Positions 41,768-54,516 of a stretch of 64,000 nucleotides of DNA are shown in pieces; the first letter of the stretch is position 1, and every line of letters starts with the position of its first letter. Source of the DNA: Alphaproteobacteria bacterium (GTDB taxonomy: Bacteria > Myxococcota_A > UBA796 > GCA-2862545); NCBI GenBank assembly GCA_020632955.1, contig JACKEO010000003.1, forward strand, positions 124,001 to 188,000, given 5' to 3'. Under the pieces are notes generated by a model. That model was not told the origin of the DNA. It searched no databases and saw nothing but the letters and a program-made list of their open reading frames with translations. The position numbers and the translations under genes are program-made.

Positions 41768-43962
41768 GGTGGTGGATCCTGCTCGCCGCCTGGTGCGGGC
41801 TCGTCCAGGCCGCCTGGGCCGGCGACCCCGGGCTGGAGGCGCAGGAGACGGGCCGCGCCGCGCTCGTGCAGGTGCGGCTGTGGCTCGACCTGGGCGAGAC
41901 CGGGAAGGCCGTGGCGCTCACCCGTCGGGCCGTCAAGCTCCACGAGCAGGACCCCGCCTGGCACCTCCACCGCCTGCGCGCCCTGCACGCCGCGGGCATG
42001 GATGCGTGGATCACCGCCGAGTACGGTGCCCACGCCGACGCGCTGGATCCGGTCCGCGCCCAGGCGTGGATCGTCTGGCAGATCGAGGGCGGCAAGCGCC
42101 TGGCCCCTCCTGAGGACGTGGGGGGCTCCCTCGTCACCCCGCTGCGGGCCGAGCTGGCGCTCGCGCGGGGGGACGCGGCGCCGGCCGAGGCCTGGGCCGC
42201 CGCAGGCACCGACGCCGAGCACCGTCGGCTCGCCGTGGCGATGGCGCTGGCGGGGGGCGACCAGGCGGCCGTGGCCGAGGCGCTGCGCACCTGGCCGGTG
42301 GAGCGCGTGGAGGTGGTGCCGCTCGCGCCCCTCGCCGACGCCCTGCGGCTGTCGGGCGGCAAGGAGCTCCGCGAGGCGCAGGCGGCGATCTGGGCCCGAG
42401 TGGACGCGCGCATCGAGGGCAGCACGGAGCCCTACGCCCTCCTCGACGCGGTCGAGCTGGTGCTGGCCGTGGGCGAGCAGGGGCGCTCCCGCCGTCTCGA
42501 GGCGCTCGCGGATCGGGTGCAGCAGGTCTTCGGGCCGGTCGACCTGCAGCGCCTGATGGACGGGCTCACGGGGGGGCCCACGCGCTTCACCCAGTGGGAG
42601 GTGCCGCGGCGTCCCCGGTGGTCCGCGGCCGAGCTGGAGGAGGTGGCGCAGCGCCTCGCGAAGGAGGGCGCGGTCGACCTCCCCTGGGCGCGCGCCGACG
42701 AGCGGCTGCGCCTGGCGGAGCGGCTCGCCGAGATCCTCGAGGCCGACGACAAGCTGGTGGACGCCGACCGGGTGCGGCTCAAGCACAGCGGCCCCTGCGC
42801 CTGGTCCCACCTGCCCGAGGCCCTGGTGGCGCGGGATCGCCGAAGGGAGGGCAGGGCGGCCGCCGAGGATCTGCTGTTCCGCTGCCTCGGGGGCACCGAC
42901 CTCACGCCCGCGCGGGATCCCGCGAACCTCGACGTGGACCGGGAGGCCGACGAGCTCGCCGGCGCCTGGTACCGCTTCGGGATCGTGGCCGACCTCGGCC
43001 GCTGGTTCGAGGACGCGGCCCTCGCGTACGGGCTCGCGGCGCGCCTGCAGCCCGATCCCGATCGCGTGGCCCTCGCCGCCTCCCGGGCCAAGGCCGTGGG
43101 CATGGACGGCGATGCCTCCGGGGTCCCCACGGTGCAGACGCTCATCCGGCGGATGGAGGAGGTGGCCTGGCTCGACCCTCCCCAGGCGCTGCAGCGCTCG
43201 CGCGCGCTCCGCGGCAAGGCGCGCACCGCCGCGCTGCTGATCCCGGATCCCGCACGCCTCGCCGCCCGGGCGCTCCCCCCCGATTTCTGCGTGCCCACGC
43301 TCCGCGCGCGGTGCGAGACGGAGCGGGCGGTGGCCTTCCTCGCCGCCGACCGGGTGGGGGCCCCGCGTCCGGATCTGGCGGAGGTGAAGGACCGGGGCGC
43401 CCAGCGTGCGGCGGATCGCTGGCTCGAGCGGCTGGACCAGCTCTGGTTCGCGCGGGGGGCAGGCCTGGCGCGCGCCTCGCGGGACGGGGGGGCCACCACG
43501 CTGGCCGAGGTGCTCGCCGCCGAGACGGGCCTGCGCGTCGGTCGCCCCGCGCCGGACTGGACCGCGGGGTCGGTGCGCGGCGTCGACCTGCGCGGCAAGG
43601 TGATCGTCCTGACCTTCTGGGCGTCCTGGTGTCGCAAGTGCCTGGCCCAGCTCCCGCTGGTGGACGCGCAGGCGGCGCGCTGGGCGGCGGAGGGCCTGCC
43701 CGTGCGCGTGCTGGCGGTGAGCGTGGACGACGACGAGGAGGCCTACCGCCGCGCCCTCGGCCGCCTGGCCTGGGGCACGATGACCATGGTGCGCGACGAC
43801 CACCTGCGACGTCCCTTCCGCGCCGACGACCTCCCCACCACCGTGGTCATCGACGGCGGGGGCGTGGTGCGGGACCACCGCGCCGGCTACCCGGAGCCGT
43901 CCTGGCTCGACGAGGCTGTCCGCCCATGGGTCGCGCTGTCGTCACGGGGCCCTGGAGGGTGA
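41764..43962 (+). CDS. Periplasmic protein with C-terminal TlpA-like thioredoxin domain
   Basis: This 732-residue exported protein has a signal peptide (WWILLAAWCGLVQAAWA). Some 580 residues of helical, TPR-like sequence follow with no recognised family. A thioredoxin/TlpA domain ends the chain (about 597-725: GRPAPDWTAGSVRG, LTFWASWCRKCLAQLP with C623 and C626, and DDLPTTVVIDGGGVV). It should exchange disulfides in the periplasm, possibly for a partner bound by the N-terminal scaffold. The WCxxC reads WCRKC, unlike the common WCGPC. glmS follows after four bases. Confidence 0.8.
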   Translation: MRWWILLAAWCGLVQAAWAGDPGLEAQETGRAALVQVRLWLDLGETGKAVALTRRAVKLHEQDPAWHLHRLRALHAAGMDAWITAEYGAHADALDPVRAQAWIVWQIEGGKRLAPPEDVGGSLVTPLRAELALARGDAAPAEAWAAAGTDAEHRRLAVAMALAGGDQAAVAEALRTWPVERVEVVPLAPLADALRLSGGKELREAQAAIWARVDARIEGSTEPYALLDAVELVLAVGEQGRSRRLEALADRVQQVFGPVDLQRLMDGLTGGPTRFTQWEVPRRPRWSAAELEEVAQRLAKEGAVDLPWARADERLRLAERLAEILEADDKLVDADRVRLKHSGPCAWSHLPEALVARDRRREGRAAAEDLLFRCLGGTDLTPARDPANLDVDREADELAGAWYRFGIVADLGRWFEDAALAYGLAARLQPDPDRVALAASRAKAVGMDGDASGVPTVQTLIRRMEEVAWLDPPQALQRSRALRGKARTAALLIPDPARLAARALPPDFCVPTLRARCETERAVAFLAADRVGAPRPDLAEVKDRGAQRAADRWLERLDQLWFARGAGLARASRDGGATTLAEVLAAETGLRVGRPAPDWTAGSVRGVDLRGKVIVLTFWASWCRKCLAQLPLVDAQAARWAAEGLPVRVLAVSVDDDEEAYRRALGRLAWGTMTMVRDDHLRRPFRADDLPTTVVIDGGGVVRDHRAGYPEPSWLDEAVRPWVALSSRGPGG

Positions 43963-43966
43963 GGCC

Positions 43967-45787
43967 ATGTGTGGGATCGTCGGGTACATCGGCGTCAAGC
44001 CGGCGCTCCCCGTGCTCCTGGAGGGCCTGAGGCGCCTGGAGTACCGCGGGTACGACTCGGCCGGGGTCGCGTTGCTGGGGGAGCCCCTGTGGCTGCGACG
44101 TGCGGTGGGGCGCGTCTCGGACCTGGTGCAGGCGGCGCGGGAGGCGCCCGAGGCCACCGTGGGCATCGCCCACACGCGGTGGGCCACCCACGGCGGGGTC
44201 ACCGAGGCCAACGCCCACCCGCACCTCGACGCCGCCTCCCGCATCGCGGTGGTGCACAACGGCATCATCGAGAACATGACGGCGCTGCGGGCGCAGCTCA
44301 CCTCGGAGGGGGTCGCCTTCCGCTCCGAGACCGACACCGAGGTGCTGCCGCACCTGGTGCGTCGTCACTACGAGGGCGACCCGGTGGACGCGGTCCAGCG
44401 CGCGCTGGCCCACATCCGCGGCACCTACGGCATCGTGGTGCTCTTCGCCGACCACCCGGAGCTGCTGGTGGTGGCGCGGAACGGCTCGCCGCTGGTGGTG
44501 GGCGTGGGTGAGGGCGAGACGGTCGTGGCCTCCGATCCCCAGGCGGTCGTCCAGCACACGCGGCGGGTGGTGTACCTGCAGGACCGCGAGCTGGCCGTGG
44601 TCACGCGCGCCGGGGTGGAGGTGCGCGGCCTCGACGGCGCGCCGGTCGACCTCAACGTGGAGCTCATCGACGGCGACTACGACGTGGCCAACCGGGAGGG
44701 CTTCCCGCACTTCATGCTCAAGGAGATCCACGAGCAGCCGCGCAGCGTGCGTCGGTGCCTGCGCGGGCGCGTGCAGTCCGAGGACGGCATGGCGAAGCTG
44801 GGCGGCTTCCAGATGACCCCGCGGGATCTGGCGGCCATCCAGCGCATCGTCTGCATCGGGTGCGGCACGAGCTACCACGCGGGCATGGCCGGAGCGATGG
44901 CCATCGAGGCGCTCGCCCGCATCCCCGCGCGGGCCGAGATCGCCAGCGAGTTCCGGCACCGCCACCCCATCGTGATGCGCGACGCGCTCTTCCTCGCCAT
45001 CAGCCAGTCCGGCGAGACGGCCGACACCCTGGGCGCCATCCAGGAGGTGCAGCTCAAGGGCGGCGAGGTGCTCGGCGTGGTGAACGTCGTCGGGTCCACC
45101 ATCGCCCGCACCTGCGGCCGCGGCGTCTACCTGCACTCCGGCCCCGAGGTGGCGGTGGCCTCCACCAAGGCCTTCACGAGCCAGGTCACGGCCCTGCTGC
45201 TGCTCACGCTGATGCTCGCACGCACCCGGGATCTCTCGCTGCCGCGAGGCCAGGAGGTGGCGGAGGCGCTGGCCTCGGCGCCCGAGAAGGTGGCCCACTA
45301 CCTGGCGAACCCCGGTCCCGTGGACGCCGCCGTCGAGCTCATCCGCGACGCCCGCTACGTCCTCTTCCTGGGGCGCGGCTTCTCCTTCCCCGTGGCCCTC
45401 GAGGGCGCGCTCAAGCTCAAGGAGGTGGCCTACGTCCCGTGCGAAGCCTACCCGGCCGGCGAGATGAAGCACGGCCCCATCGCCATGCTCGAGCAGGGCA
45501 CGCCCGTGGTCTGCGTGGTCCCGCAGGACGCGCAGCGCGACAAGGCCATCTCGAACATGCGCGAGGTGCAGGCCCGCGGCGCCCACATCATCGCGGTGCA
45601 CACCGAGGGCGACGACGAGGTGGCCTCGCTGGCCACGGTGTCGCTGCCGGTGCCGCCCATCGCCGACTTCGCCAGCCCCCTGGTCACCGTGCTCCCGCTG
45701 CAGCTCCTGGCCTACCAGGCAGGCATCGCGCTGGGCCGCGACGTCGACAAGCCGCGCAACCTCGCGAAGTCGGTCACGGTCGAGTAG
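43967..45787 (+). CDS. glmS: Glutamine-fructose-6-phosphate aminotransferase
   Basis: This 606-residue enzyme makes glucosamine-6-phosphate, the first step to UDP-GlcNAc for peptidoglycan and lipopolysaccharide. The N-terminal glutaminase has the nucleophile Cys2 (MCGIVGYIGV) and GIAHTRWATHG. The C-terminal SIS domains have GCGTSYHAG, SQSGETADT, STKAFTSQV and the C-terminal DKPRNLAKSVTVE. It is complete. The leader between genes is four bases, so a glmS ribozyme is not possible here. Confidence 0.97.
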   Translation: MCGIVGYIGVKPALPVLLEGLRRLEYRGYDSAGVALLGEPLWLRRAVGRVSDLVQAAREAPEATVGIAHTRWATHGGVTEANAHPHLDAASRIAVVHNGIIENMTALRAQLTSEGVAFRSETDTEVLPHLVRRHYEGDPVDAVQRALAHIRGTYGIVVLFADHPELLVVARNGSPLVVGVGEGETVVASDPQAVVQHTRRVVYLQDRELAVVTRAGVEVRGLDGAPVDLNVELIDGDYDVANREGFPHFMLKEIHEQPRSVRRCLRGRVQSEDGMAKLGGFQMTPRDLAAIQRIVCIGCGTSYHAGMAGAMAIEALARIPARAEIASEFRHRHPIVMRDALFLAISQSGETADTLGAIQEVQLKGGEVLGVVNVVGSTIARTCGRGVYLHSGPEVAVASTKAFTSQVTALLLLTLMLARTRDLSLPRGQEVAEALASAPEKVAHYLANPGPVDAAVELIRDARYVLFLGRGFSFPVALEGALKLKEVAYVPCEAYPAGEMKHGPIAMLEQGTPVVCVVPQDAQRDKAISNMREVQARGAHIIAVHTEGDDEVASLATVSLPVPPIADFASPLVTVLPLQLLAYQAGIALGRDVDKPRNLAKSVTVE

Positions 45788-46736
45788 GCAGCGCCACGCG
45801 CAGGCCGTCGGCCGACCAGGCCACGGCGCCCTCGTCCAGATCGGCCACCGCGTCGGCGCCCAGGTGACACCACGGCGGCGGCGCCGGGCGTCCGGGGCCC
45901 TCGTGCCCCGGCGTGGTGTCGGCCAGGGCGCGGCCCGCCTCGCTGGGCGCATCGGCCGTGGCGGGCCGGCGGGAGGTGAGGGGACGACCCTCCTCCCACG
46001 CGCGCACCACCCGACCGGTGCGCGCATCGAGGCGCACCGGCTCGCCCTCGTCGGTGAGGCCGGCGAGGTGGGTGCCGTCCTCGTCGAAGCGGAGGCTCCC
46101 CGGCCGGAGCGGCGCCTCGAGGTGCTGCAGCGCGCGCCGTGGCGCCGCCACCGCGGTCCAGGCGTGGCCGTCGCCCGTGAGCGCCACCCCCTGGGGGCCC
46201 ACCAGCAGGCTGCCCTCGGGCCCGAGGGGACCGAGCACCTCGACGGGTCGGTCGGCCTCGCGCCGGTAGACCCAGCCCAGGTCCACCCAGGCGGCCCCGT
46301 GGCCCGTGGCGAACGGACGGAGACGGGCGCTGCGGGTGGCGCCGTCGGGCAGGTCGAGGCCTGGCACCGACCACCGCGCCGCCTGTCGCGTGGCCTGCAC
46401 GTCGAGTCCCACGCGCACCGTGCGTGCGGCGTCCAGCGTCAGCGCGCCGTCCTGGACGCGTACGTGCAGCCCGGCGGCGTCGAGCAGCAGCAGGCGCGGG
46501 CCGTCGGCGAGCACCTCGACGGGGGCGGTGAGGGGGAGGGCGGCCACCAGGTCCCCGACCGGCAGCCACGCCACGCCCCGGTGGATGCAGCCCTGCCGGC
46601 GGGCCACCACGAGCCAGCCCTCCGCCCGCGGGAAGCGGAGGATCACCGGGTGGTGCGCCCTGGGCTGCCGCGCCAGCCAGGTGGGGCCCACCGCGCGCTG
46701 CAGATCGCCGGGGTGCGGCGTCGGGGATGCGGTCAC
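45774..46736 (-). CDS. Hypothetical propeller-like cytoplasmic protein
   Basis: This 320-residue protein is made of short beta strands with repeated motifs (EGWLVVARRQG, GPRLLLLDAAGLHVRV, GPEGSLLVGPQGVAL, GSLRFDEDGTHLAGL, GAVAWSADGLRVALP). They resemble WD40-type blades. It has no signal peptide. It converges on glmS, and the two ends overlap by 14 bases. The GTG start shares a GCTAGC intergenic motif with the divergent lipoprotein gene. Function is unknown. Confidence 0.65.
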   Translation of the reverse strand: MTASPTPHPGDLQRAVGPTWLARQPRAHHPVILRFPRAEGWLVVARRQGCIHRGVAWLPVGDLVAALPLTAPVEVLADGPRLLLLDAAGLHVRVQDGALTLDAARTVRVGLDVQATRQAARWSVPGLDLPDGATRSARLRPFATGHGAAWVDLGWVYRREADRPVEVLGPLGPEGSLLVGPQGVALTGDGHAWTAVAAPRRALQHLEAPLRPGSLRFDEDGTHLAGLTDEGEPVRLDARTGRVVRAWEEGRPLTSRRPATADAPSEAGRALADTTPGHEGPGRPAPPPWCHLGADAVADLDEGAVAWSADGLRVALPTRP

Positions 46737-46757
46737 GGGCGGGTTCCTCGGGTCGGT

Positions 46758-46763
46758 GCTAGC
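46758..46763. promoter_or_regulatory. Shared divergent promoter core (GCTAGC)
   Basis: GCTAGC lies 27-32 bases ahead of the plus-strand ATG at 46790 and 22-27 bases ahead of the minus-strand GTG at 46736. It is the only TA site in this 53-base divergent gap and could serve both directions. Confidence 0.4.
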
Positions 46764-46789
46764 CTGACCTCGTCCTCCCCGGAAGGTCC

Positions 46790-47422
46790 ATGCTCGCTCG
46801 TCGGGTCTGCGCGCTCCTCCTCCTCGGGTCGGTCACGGCCTGTTCCTCCGAGAACCCCGTGCCGGTCTTCGGGCTCTACCCGCAGGCGGTCACGCTCACG
46901 CCCGTGGCGTACACCGACAGCGGGTCCACGGAGGAGCTCGTCTCCGTCCTGAACGAGACCTACTTCCCGCTGGTGGTGCGCAACCTCGAGGTGATCGGCC
47001 CCGGCGCCAGCTTCCTCACCTGGGGCACCATCCAGGGCGGCCAGCAGACGCTCCAGATCCGCGACGTGCTCGCGATCCCGGTCAAGGTCCGTCCGCCCAC
47101 CGATCAGGAGGTGCGTCGCTGGAGCTCCGGCACCTTCCAGGCCACGATGAAGTTCGAGGTGGCCGGCTCGGGTGCCATCGACGCCGAGACGCAGAAGTTC
47201 GACCCCGACGCCGAGGAGCGCGTGCAGGTGGAGGTGCCCATCAGCTTCTCCATCGTCTGCGACCTCGATCAGGACGGGTACGACTCCACGCGCTGCTCCG
47301 GGGGGCGCGACTGCGACGACGCGCAGCCCTCCACGAACCCCGACGCCATCGAGTACTGCGACGGGGTCGACAGCGACTGCGACCTGCGCGACGACCTGAA
47401 CGACGACTGCGTGGAGACCTAG
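46790..47422 (+). CDS. Lipoprotein with C-terminal MopE-type metal-binding motif
   Basis: This 210-residue protein has a signal peptide and lipobox VTAC. An immunoglobulin-like beta region follows (about residues 30-145; ETYFPLVVRNLEVIGPGASF). It ends with a MopE-type repeat: CDLDQDGYDSTRC, DCDDAQPSTNPDAIEYCDG and DSDCDLRDDLNDDC. Such Asp/Cys repeats bind calcium or copper in characterised relatives. The metal here is not known. The ATG follows GGAAGG. Confidence 0.78.
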   Translation: MLARRVCALLLLGSVTACSSENPVPVFGLYPQAVTLTPVAYTDSGSTEELVSVLNETYFPLVVRNLEVIGPGASFLTWGTIQGGQQTLQIRDVLAIPVKVRPPTDQEVRRWSSGTFQATMKFEVAGSGAIDAETQKFDPDAEERVQVEVPISFSIVCDLDQDGYDSTRCSGGRDCDDAQPSTNPDAIEYCDGVDSDCDLRDDLNDDCVET

Positions 47423-47423
47423 A

Positions 47424-47560
47424 TCGCCCCGTGCGGCGCGCTTCGCGCGCAGCCCGGGGCCTGAGGACCCATCGCCCCGTGCAGGGCGCGTTGCGCGCGG
47501 CCCGGGGCGGGGCGCGCAGCCCGGGGCGGGGCGTTGCGCGCGCTCCGGGGCCTGATCGCT
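47424..47560. repeat. GC-rich intergenic repeat with hairpins (family B)
   Basis: The segment holds two diverged copies of a unit beginning TCGCCCCGTG and containing GCGCG/CGCGC hairpins (for example GCGCGC-TTC-GCGCGC at 47436-47450) and GCCCGGGGC. It directly follows the lipoprotein stop and may end its transcript. No gene is visible in 47423-47617. Confidence 0.5.
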
Positions 47561-47617
47561 CCGGCCGGGTGCCTCAGGCCGTGAGGCGTTAGGACGCGGG
47601 GCTGGCCTGGAGGCGCC

Positions 47618-50257
47618 GTGGACCTGGCTCGGGTGCTCGAGGACGAGATCCTGCTGCGTGTCGAGAAGCCGTCGCGCTACCTCGGGAACGAGGTCAACGC
47701 GACGCGCAAGGACGCGGCGTCGGTCGACGTGCGCATCGCGCTCGCCTTCCCCGACCTCTACGACCTGGGGCTGGGCAACCTCGGGCTCCACATCCTCTAC
47801 ACCTGCGTGAACGCGCTGCCGTGGGCGGCCTGCGAGCGCGCCTACGCGCCGGGGCTCGACCTCGAGGCCATCCTGCGCGAGCGCGGGCTGCCGCTCTTCT
47901 CGCTGGAGAGCAAGGACCCCCTGTCGGCCTTCGACGCCGTGGGCTTCACCCTGCAGTCCGAGCTCACGTACACCAACATCCTCAACATGCTCGACCTCGG
48001 CGGCATCCCCGTGCGCTGGACGGAGCGGGGGGACGACGATCCCATCGTGCTCGCCGGCGGCCCGGCGGTCTTCAACACGGAACCGCTCGCGCCCTTCGTC
48101 GACGTCTTCGTCCTCGGGGACGGGGAGGACGCGATCGTCGAGATCGCCGAGGTGCTGCGTGCGCAGCGGGGTGCCTCCCGGCAGGCCCGGCTCGAGGCGC
48201 TCGCCGCCCTCGAGGGCTGCTACGTGCCCGCGCTCTACCCGATGGAGACGCTGCCCGACGGCCGGGTGCTCCCCGCGCTCGACGCCCCGCCCATCCGCAA
48301 GCGGATCACGCGCGATCTCGACGGCGCCACCTTCCCGGTCGACTACATCGTGCCCTTCACCCAGCAGGTGCACGACCGGGTGAGCCTCGAGGTGCTGCGC
48401 GGCTGCACCCAGGGCTGCCGCTTCTGCCAGGCCGGCATGGTCACGCGGCCCGTGCGCGAGCGCACCCTGGAGCGGGTGGACGAGCTGCTGCAGCGCACGC
48501 TCGAGGCCACCGGCTACGAGGAGGTCAGCCTCGTCAGCCTGTCCACCTGCGACCACAGCCGGGTGCGCCAGCTCGTCGAGAACACGGTCGAGGCGGTCAA
48601 GGACAAGCACGTCAGCGTCAGCCTGCCCAGCCTGCGCCTCGACAGCTTCAGCGTCGATCTCGCCGACATGGTGGCCGAGACGCGCCGCACCGGCCTCACC
48701 GTGGCCCCCGAGGCGGCCAGCCCCCGCCTGCGCGCGGTGATCAACAAGTGGATCCCCGACGAGGATCTGCTCCACATGGCCGATCGCGCCTTCGAGCTGA
48801 AGTGGAGCCACGTGAAGCTCTACTTCATGATCGGCCTGCCCACCGAGCGCGACGACGACATCGAGGCCATCGCCGACCTCGCCGAGCGCACGCTCGCGGT
48901 GGGGAAGCGCCGCAACGGTCGGGCCCGGGTGAACCTCGGCGTCTCCACCTTCGTGCCCAAGCCGTTCACGCCCTTCCAGTGGGCCGAGCAGATCGGCTAC
49001 GACGAGACCCACCGGCGCCAGGACGTGCTCGAGTCCGCCCTGCGCTCGCGCGACGTGAAGTTCGGCCGCCACCACCCCGAGGAGACTTTCCTCGAGGGCC
49101 TCATCTCCCGGGGCGACCGTCGTGCCGGCGATCTCATCGAGGCCGCCTGGCGTCGCGGTGCGCGCTTCGACGCCTGGTCGGAGCACCTGCGCTTCGACGC
49201 GTGGAAGCAGGCCATCGACGACGTGGACTACGACGTCGCAGGTGCCCTGCGCGCCCGCGATCCCGAGGAGCGCCTCCCCTGGGACCACCTCGACGTGCTG
49301 ATCCCCAAGGCCTGGTTCCAGGCCGACTGGCAGCGCGCGCTCGAGCTCCAGCACGCAGAGGACTGTCGGCACAAGCGCTGCCACCGCTGCGGCGTCATCG
49401 ACGTGGAGCGCGAGCTCTGCGCCTCGATGCTCCGCGACAACGTCGAGGGGCGGAAGCTGGAGGCCGCGTGGTCCCGCACGCCCTCCAGCGAGCCCGCGCC
49501 CACGGGCGAGGTCGTGCAGCGCCTCTGGCTCCGCTACGCCCGCACCGGCCCCGCCCGCTTCCTGTCGCACCTCGAGGCGATGACCTCGTGGATCCGCTCG
49601 CTGCGCCGTGCGGGCGCCCCGCTGGCCTACTCCCAGGGCTTCCACCCGCACCCGAAGGTGGCCTTCAGCACGGCGCTGCCGGTGGGGGAGGAGACCGTCG
49701 GCGACTACCTCGACATCGAGCTCGATCAGCGGGTCGACGCCGAGGGGCTGCGGCGCGCGCTCGCCGACGCCCTGCCCGACGGCTTCGAGGTCCTCGAGGT
49801 GATCGAGGTCGGCCGGTCCGCGCCCTCGCTCATGGGGCTGAACGCCGGCGGCGTCTTCAAGCTCCAGGTGCCGGGCCTGCCGCGCGACGAGCTGGCCTCC
49901 CGCGTGGCGGCCCTCGCCGAGGCCGACGCCCTGCCCGTGGAGCGTCGCGGCAAGGTGCGGAAGGGTCGCGGTCGGGGGCGCGATCGCGTGATCCGCGAGA
50001 TCGACGTCCGTCCGATGATCCGCACGCTGCACCTGGAGCCCGGCGAGCAGCCGGTGGTCCACCTGGAGCTGCAGGAGCACGAGGGGCGCCCGGGCAAGGC
50101 CGGCGAGATCCTGCGCCTGCTCGCCGAGGGCACGCCGGGGGGCAGGGTGGTGCGCGTCGAGACGCTGCGCCGCGACGGCGAGGCGCTGAGGCCGCTCTTC
50201 GAGGGTCTCCCCGCCGCGTGGGCGGCGCCGGCGCCCGAGGTCGCGGTCGCGAAGTAG
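47618..50257 (+). CDS. B12-binding-type radical SAM protein with C-terminal DUF2344 domain
   Basis: This 879-residue protein has the layout of the TIGR03960 family. An N-terminal B12-binding-like region (LAFPDLYDLGLGNLGLHILY) is followed by a radical SAM core with C263-x3-C267-x2-C270 in CTQGCRFCQAG. The C-terminal DUF2344 region starts near residue 630 (RLWLRYARTGPARFLSHLEAM, YSQGFHPHPKVAFS). Members often neighbour ribonuclease E/G genes, which are not seen here. The substrate is unknown. The GTG start follows GGAGG, with GTTAGGA 27 bases upstream. Confidence 0.9.
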   Translation: MDLARVLEDEILLRVEKPSRYLGNEVNATRKDAASVDVRIALAFPDLYDLGLGNLGLHILYTCVNALPWAACERAYAPGLDLEAILRERGLPLFSLESKDPLSAFDAVGFTLQSELTYTNILNMLDLGGIPVRWTERGDDDPIVLAGGPAVFNTEPLAPFVDVFVLGDGEDAIVEIAEVLRAQRGASRQARLEALAALEGCYVPALYPMETLPDGRVLPALDAPPIRKRITRDLDGATFPVDYIVPFTQQVHDRVSLEVLRGCTQGCRFCQAGMVTRPVRERTLERVDELLQRTLEATGYEEVSLVSLSTCDHSRVRQLVENTVEAVKDKHVSVSLPSLRLDSFSVDLADMVAETRRTGLTVAPEAASPRLRAVINKWIPDEDLLHMADRAFELKWSHVKLYFMIGLPTERDDDIEAIADLAERTLAVGKRRNGRARVNLGVSTFVPKPFTPFQWAEQIGYDETHRRQDVLESALRSRDVKFGRHHPEETFLEGLISRGDRRAGDLIEAAWRRGARFDAWSEHLRFDAWKQAIDDVDYDVAGALRARDPEERLPWDHLDVLIPKAWFQADWQRALELQHAEDCRHKRCHRCGVIDVERELCASMLRDNVEGRKLEAAWSRTPSSEPAPTGEVVQRLWLRYARTGPARFLSHLEAMTSWIRSLRRAGAPLAYSQGFHPHPKVAFSTALPVGEETVGDYLDIELDQRVDAEGLRRALADALPDGFEVLEVIEVGRSAPSLMGLNAGGVFKLQVPGLPRDELASRVAALAEADALPVERRGKVRKGRGRGRDRVIREIDVRPMIRTLHLEPGEQPVVHLELQEHEGRPGKAGEILRLLAEGTPGGRVVRVETLRRDGEALRPLFEGLPAAWAAPAPEVAVAK

Positions 50258-50434
50258 CCTTCACCGCTGCCGGGCACGGACGATTCTGCCTGTCCGTGAT
50301 CCGTGCGGACGCGAGGTGGCTCCTCTCCTGCGGGTTGCCCGAAGTCCGCGGAGTACCGAGGCGCCAGGCGCCGACGATTCCGCCTCCCCGTCACCGAGAC
50401 CACAGCGCGACGCTCCCGACGGTGCATCGGGGGT

Positions 50435-50462
50435 ACGACAGACCTGAAACGCGGGGTACACT
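50435..50462 (+). promoter_or_regulatory. Putative promoter of beta-helix MopE protein
   Basis: ACGACA (50435-50440), a 16-base spacer and TACACT (50457-50462) lie about 50 bases upstream of the ATG at 50513. The rest of the 255-base gap shows no gene. Confidence 0.4.
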
Positions 50463-50512
50463 GGCGGCGCTCGGAGCCGATTGGGTCCCCGCCACCTCTC
50501 CACGGAGCCTCG

Positions 50513-53653
<3,141 letters not shown>

Positions 53654-53676
53654 GGCACCCTCCGGGGTGACTCCGT

Positions 53677-53704
53677 GGGCGGCGTCGGGCGACCGGCGCC
53701 GCCC
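53677..53704. terminator. Bidirectional hairpin terminator
   Basis: GGGCGGCG (53677-53684) pairs with CGCCGCCC (53697-53704), with an inner CGG/CCG extension and a GCGA tetraloop. TTCGTCGTT follows on the plus strand. It lies between the convergent genes ending at 53653 and 53713. Confidence 0.7.
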
Positions 53705-53712
53705 TTCGTCGT

Positions 53713-54516
53713 TCAGGCCTCGTGCTCCTGCCAGAAGGCGGCCAGCGCCTCGGCGATCCCGTCCGCGCGCTCCACCAGCGCGCCGTGCCCGCCATCGGGG
53801 ATGGGGTGCAGCCGCCCCAGGGGCAGCGCGTCGGCCAGGGCGTCGCTGCAGCGCGGCGGCACCAGCACGTCGTGATCGGGCCGCAGCACCAGCGCAGGCA
53901 GGTCGTGCAGCCCCCTCAGGCGGTCCAGGGTGTCGTGGCGCAGGATGCTCGCCAGGTGTCGCAGGCGCACCCGTCGGGGCGCGGGGCGGGACACGCTGCG
54001 CAGCTGCTCCACGTCGAACTCCGCCGGGGGGTGCTCGGGGTCGGTGAGCAGCAGGTGACGGAGCACCTCCATGCGGTCGACGCCCGCGCGGGTGTTCGCC
54101 TTCACGAAGAGCTCGATGGCCCGCCGCTCGGGCAGGCAGCGCCAGCCGGGTCCGCCGTGGGTGGCGAGCAGCCCGAGGGTGCGCACGCGGGGTCGGTGGC
54201 GCAGGGCCAGGTGCTGGCTGATCATGCCGCCCATGCTCACGCCCGTCACGTGGGCCCGGTCCCACCCGAGGTGGTCGAGCAGGGCCGCGGCGTCGTCGGC
54301 CAGGCCGCGGAGGTGGTGCGGCCCGTCGCCCGGGGTGCTGTCGCCCAGCCCCCGCGCGTCGTAGCGGCACAGCGTGAAGCGATCGCGCAGCCGACGCACC
54401 AGGGGCAGCCAGGCCTCGCCCGACATCCCGAAGCCCATCACCAGCAGCACCGGAGGACCGCTGCCCTCCACCTCGTAGCGGAGCGCGTGGCCCCGGATCG
54501 TCGCGCGCACGGTCAC
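53713..54516 (-). CDS. Alpha/beta hydrolase
   Basis: This 267-residue cytoplasmic hydrolase has the oxyanion region PPVLLVMGFGMSGEAW and YDARGLGDS. The nucleophile elbow is GVSMGG. The acid sits in LRPDHDVLVPP and the catalytic His in IPDGGHGAL. The triad is complete. The closest general type is the pimeloyl-carrier-protein esterase/haloperoxidase group, but the substrate is open. The GTG start overlaps the stop of the sulfatase-like lipoprotein gene as GTGA, so the two are made together. Confidence 0.85.
   Translation of the reverse strand: MTVRATIRGHALRYEVEGSGPPVLLVMGFGMSGEAWLPLVRRLRDRFTLCRYDARGLGDSTPGDGPHHLRGLADDAAALLDHLGWDRAHVTGVSMGGMISQHLALRHRPRVRTLGLLATHGGPGWRCLPERRAIELFVKANTRAGVDRMEVLRHLLLTDPEHPPAEFDVEQLRSVSRPAPRRVRLRHLASILRHDTLDRLRGLHDLPALVLRPDHDVLVPPRCSDALADALPLGRLHPIPDGGHGALVERADGIAEALAAFWQEHEA

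Noticed and set aside
43963..43966. glmS ribozyme
   Set aside because: Only four bases separate glmS from the preceding gene, so there is no room for a ribozyme leader.
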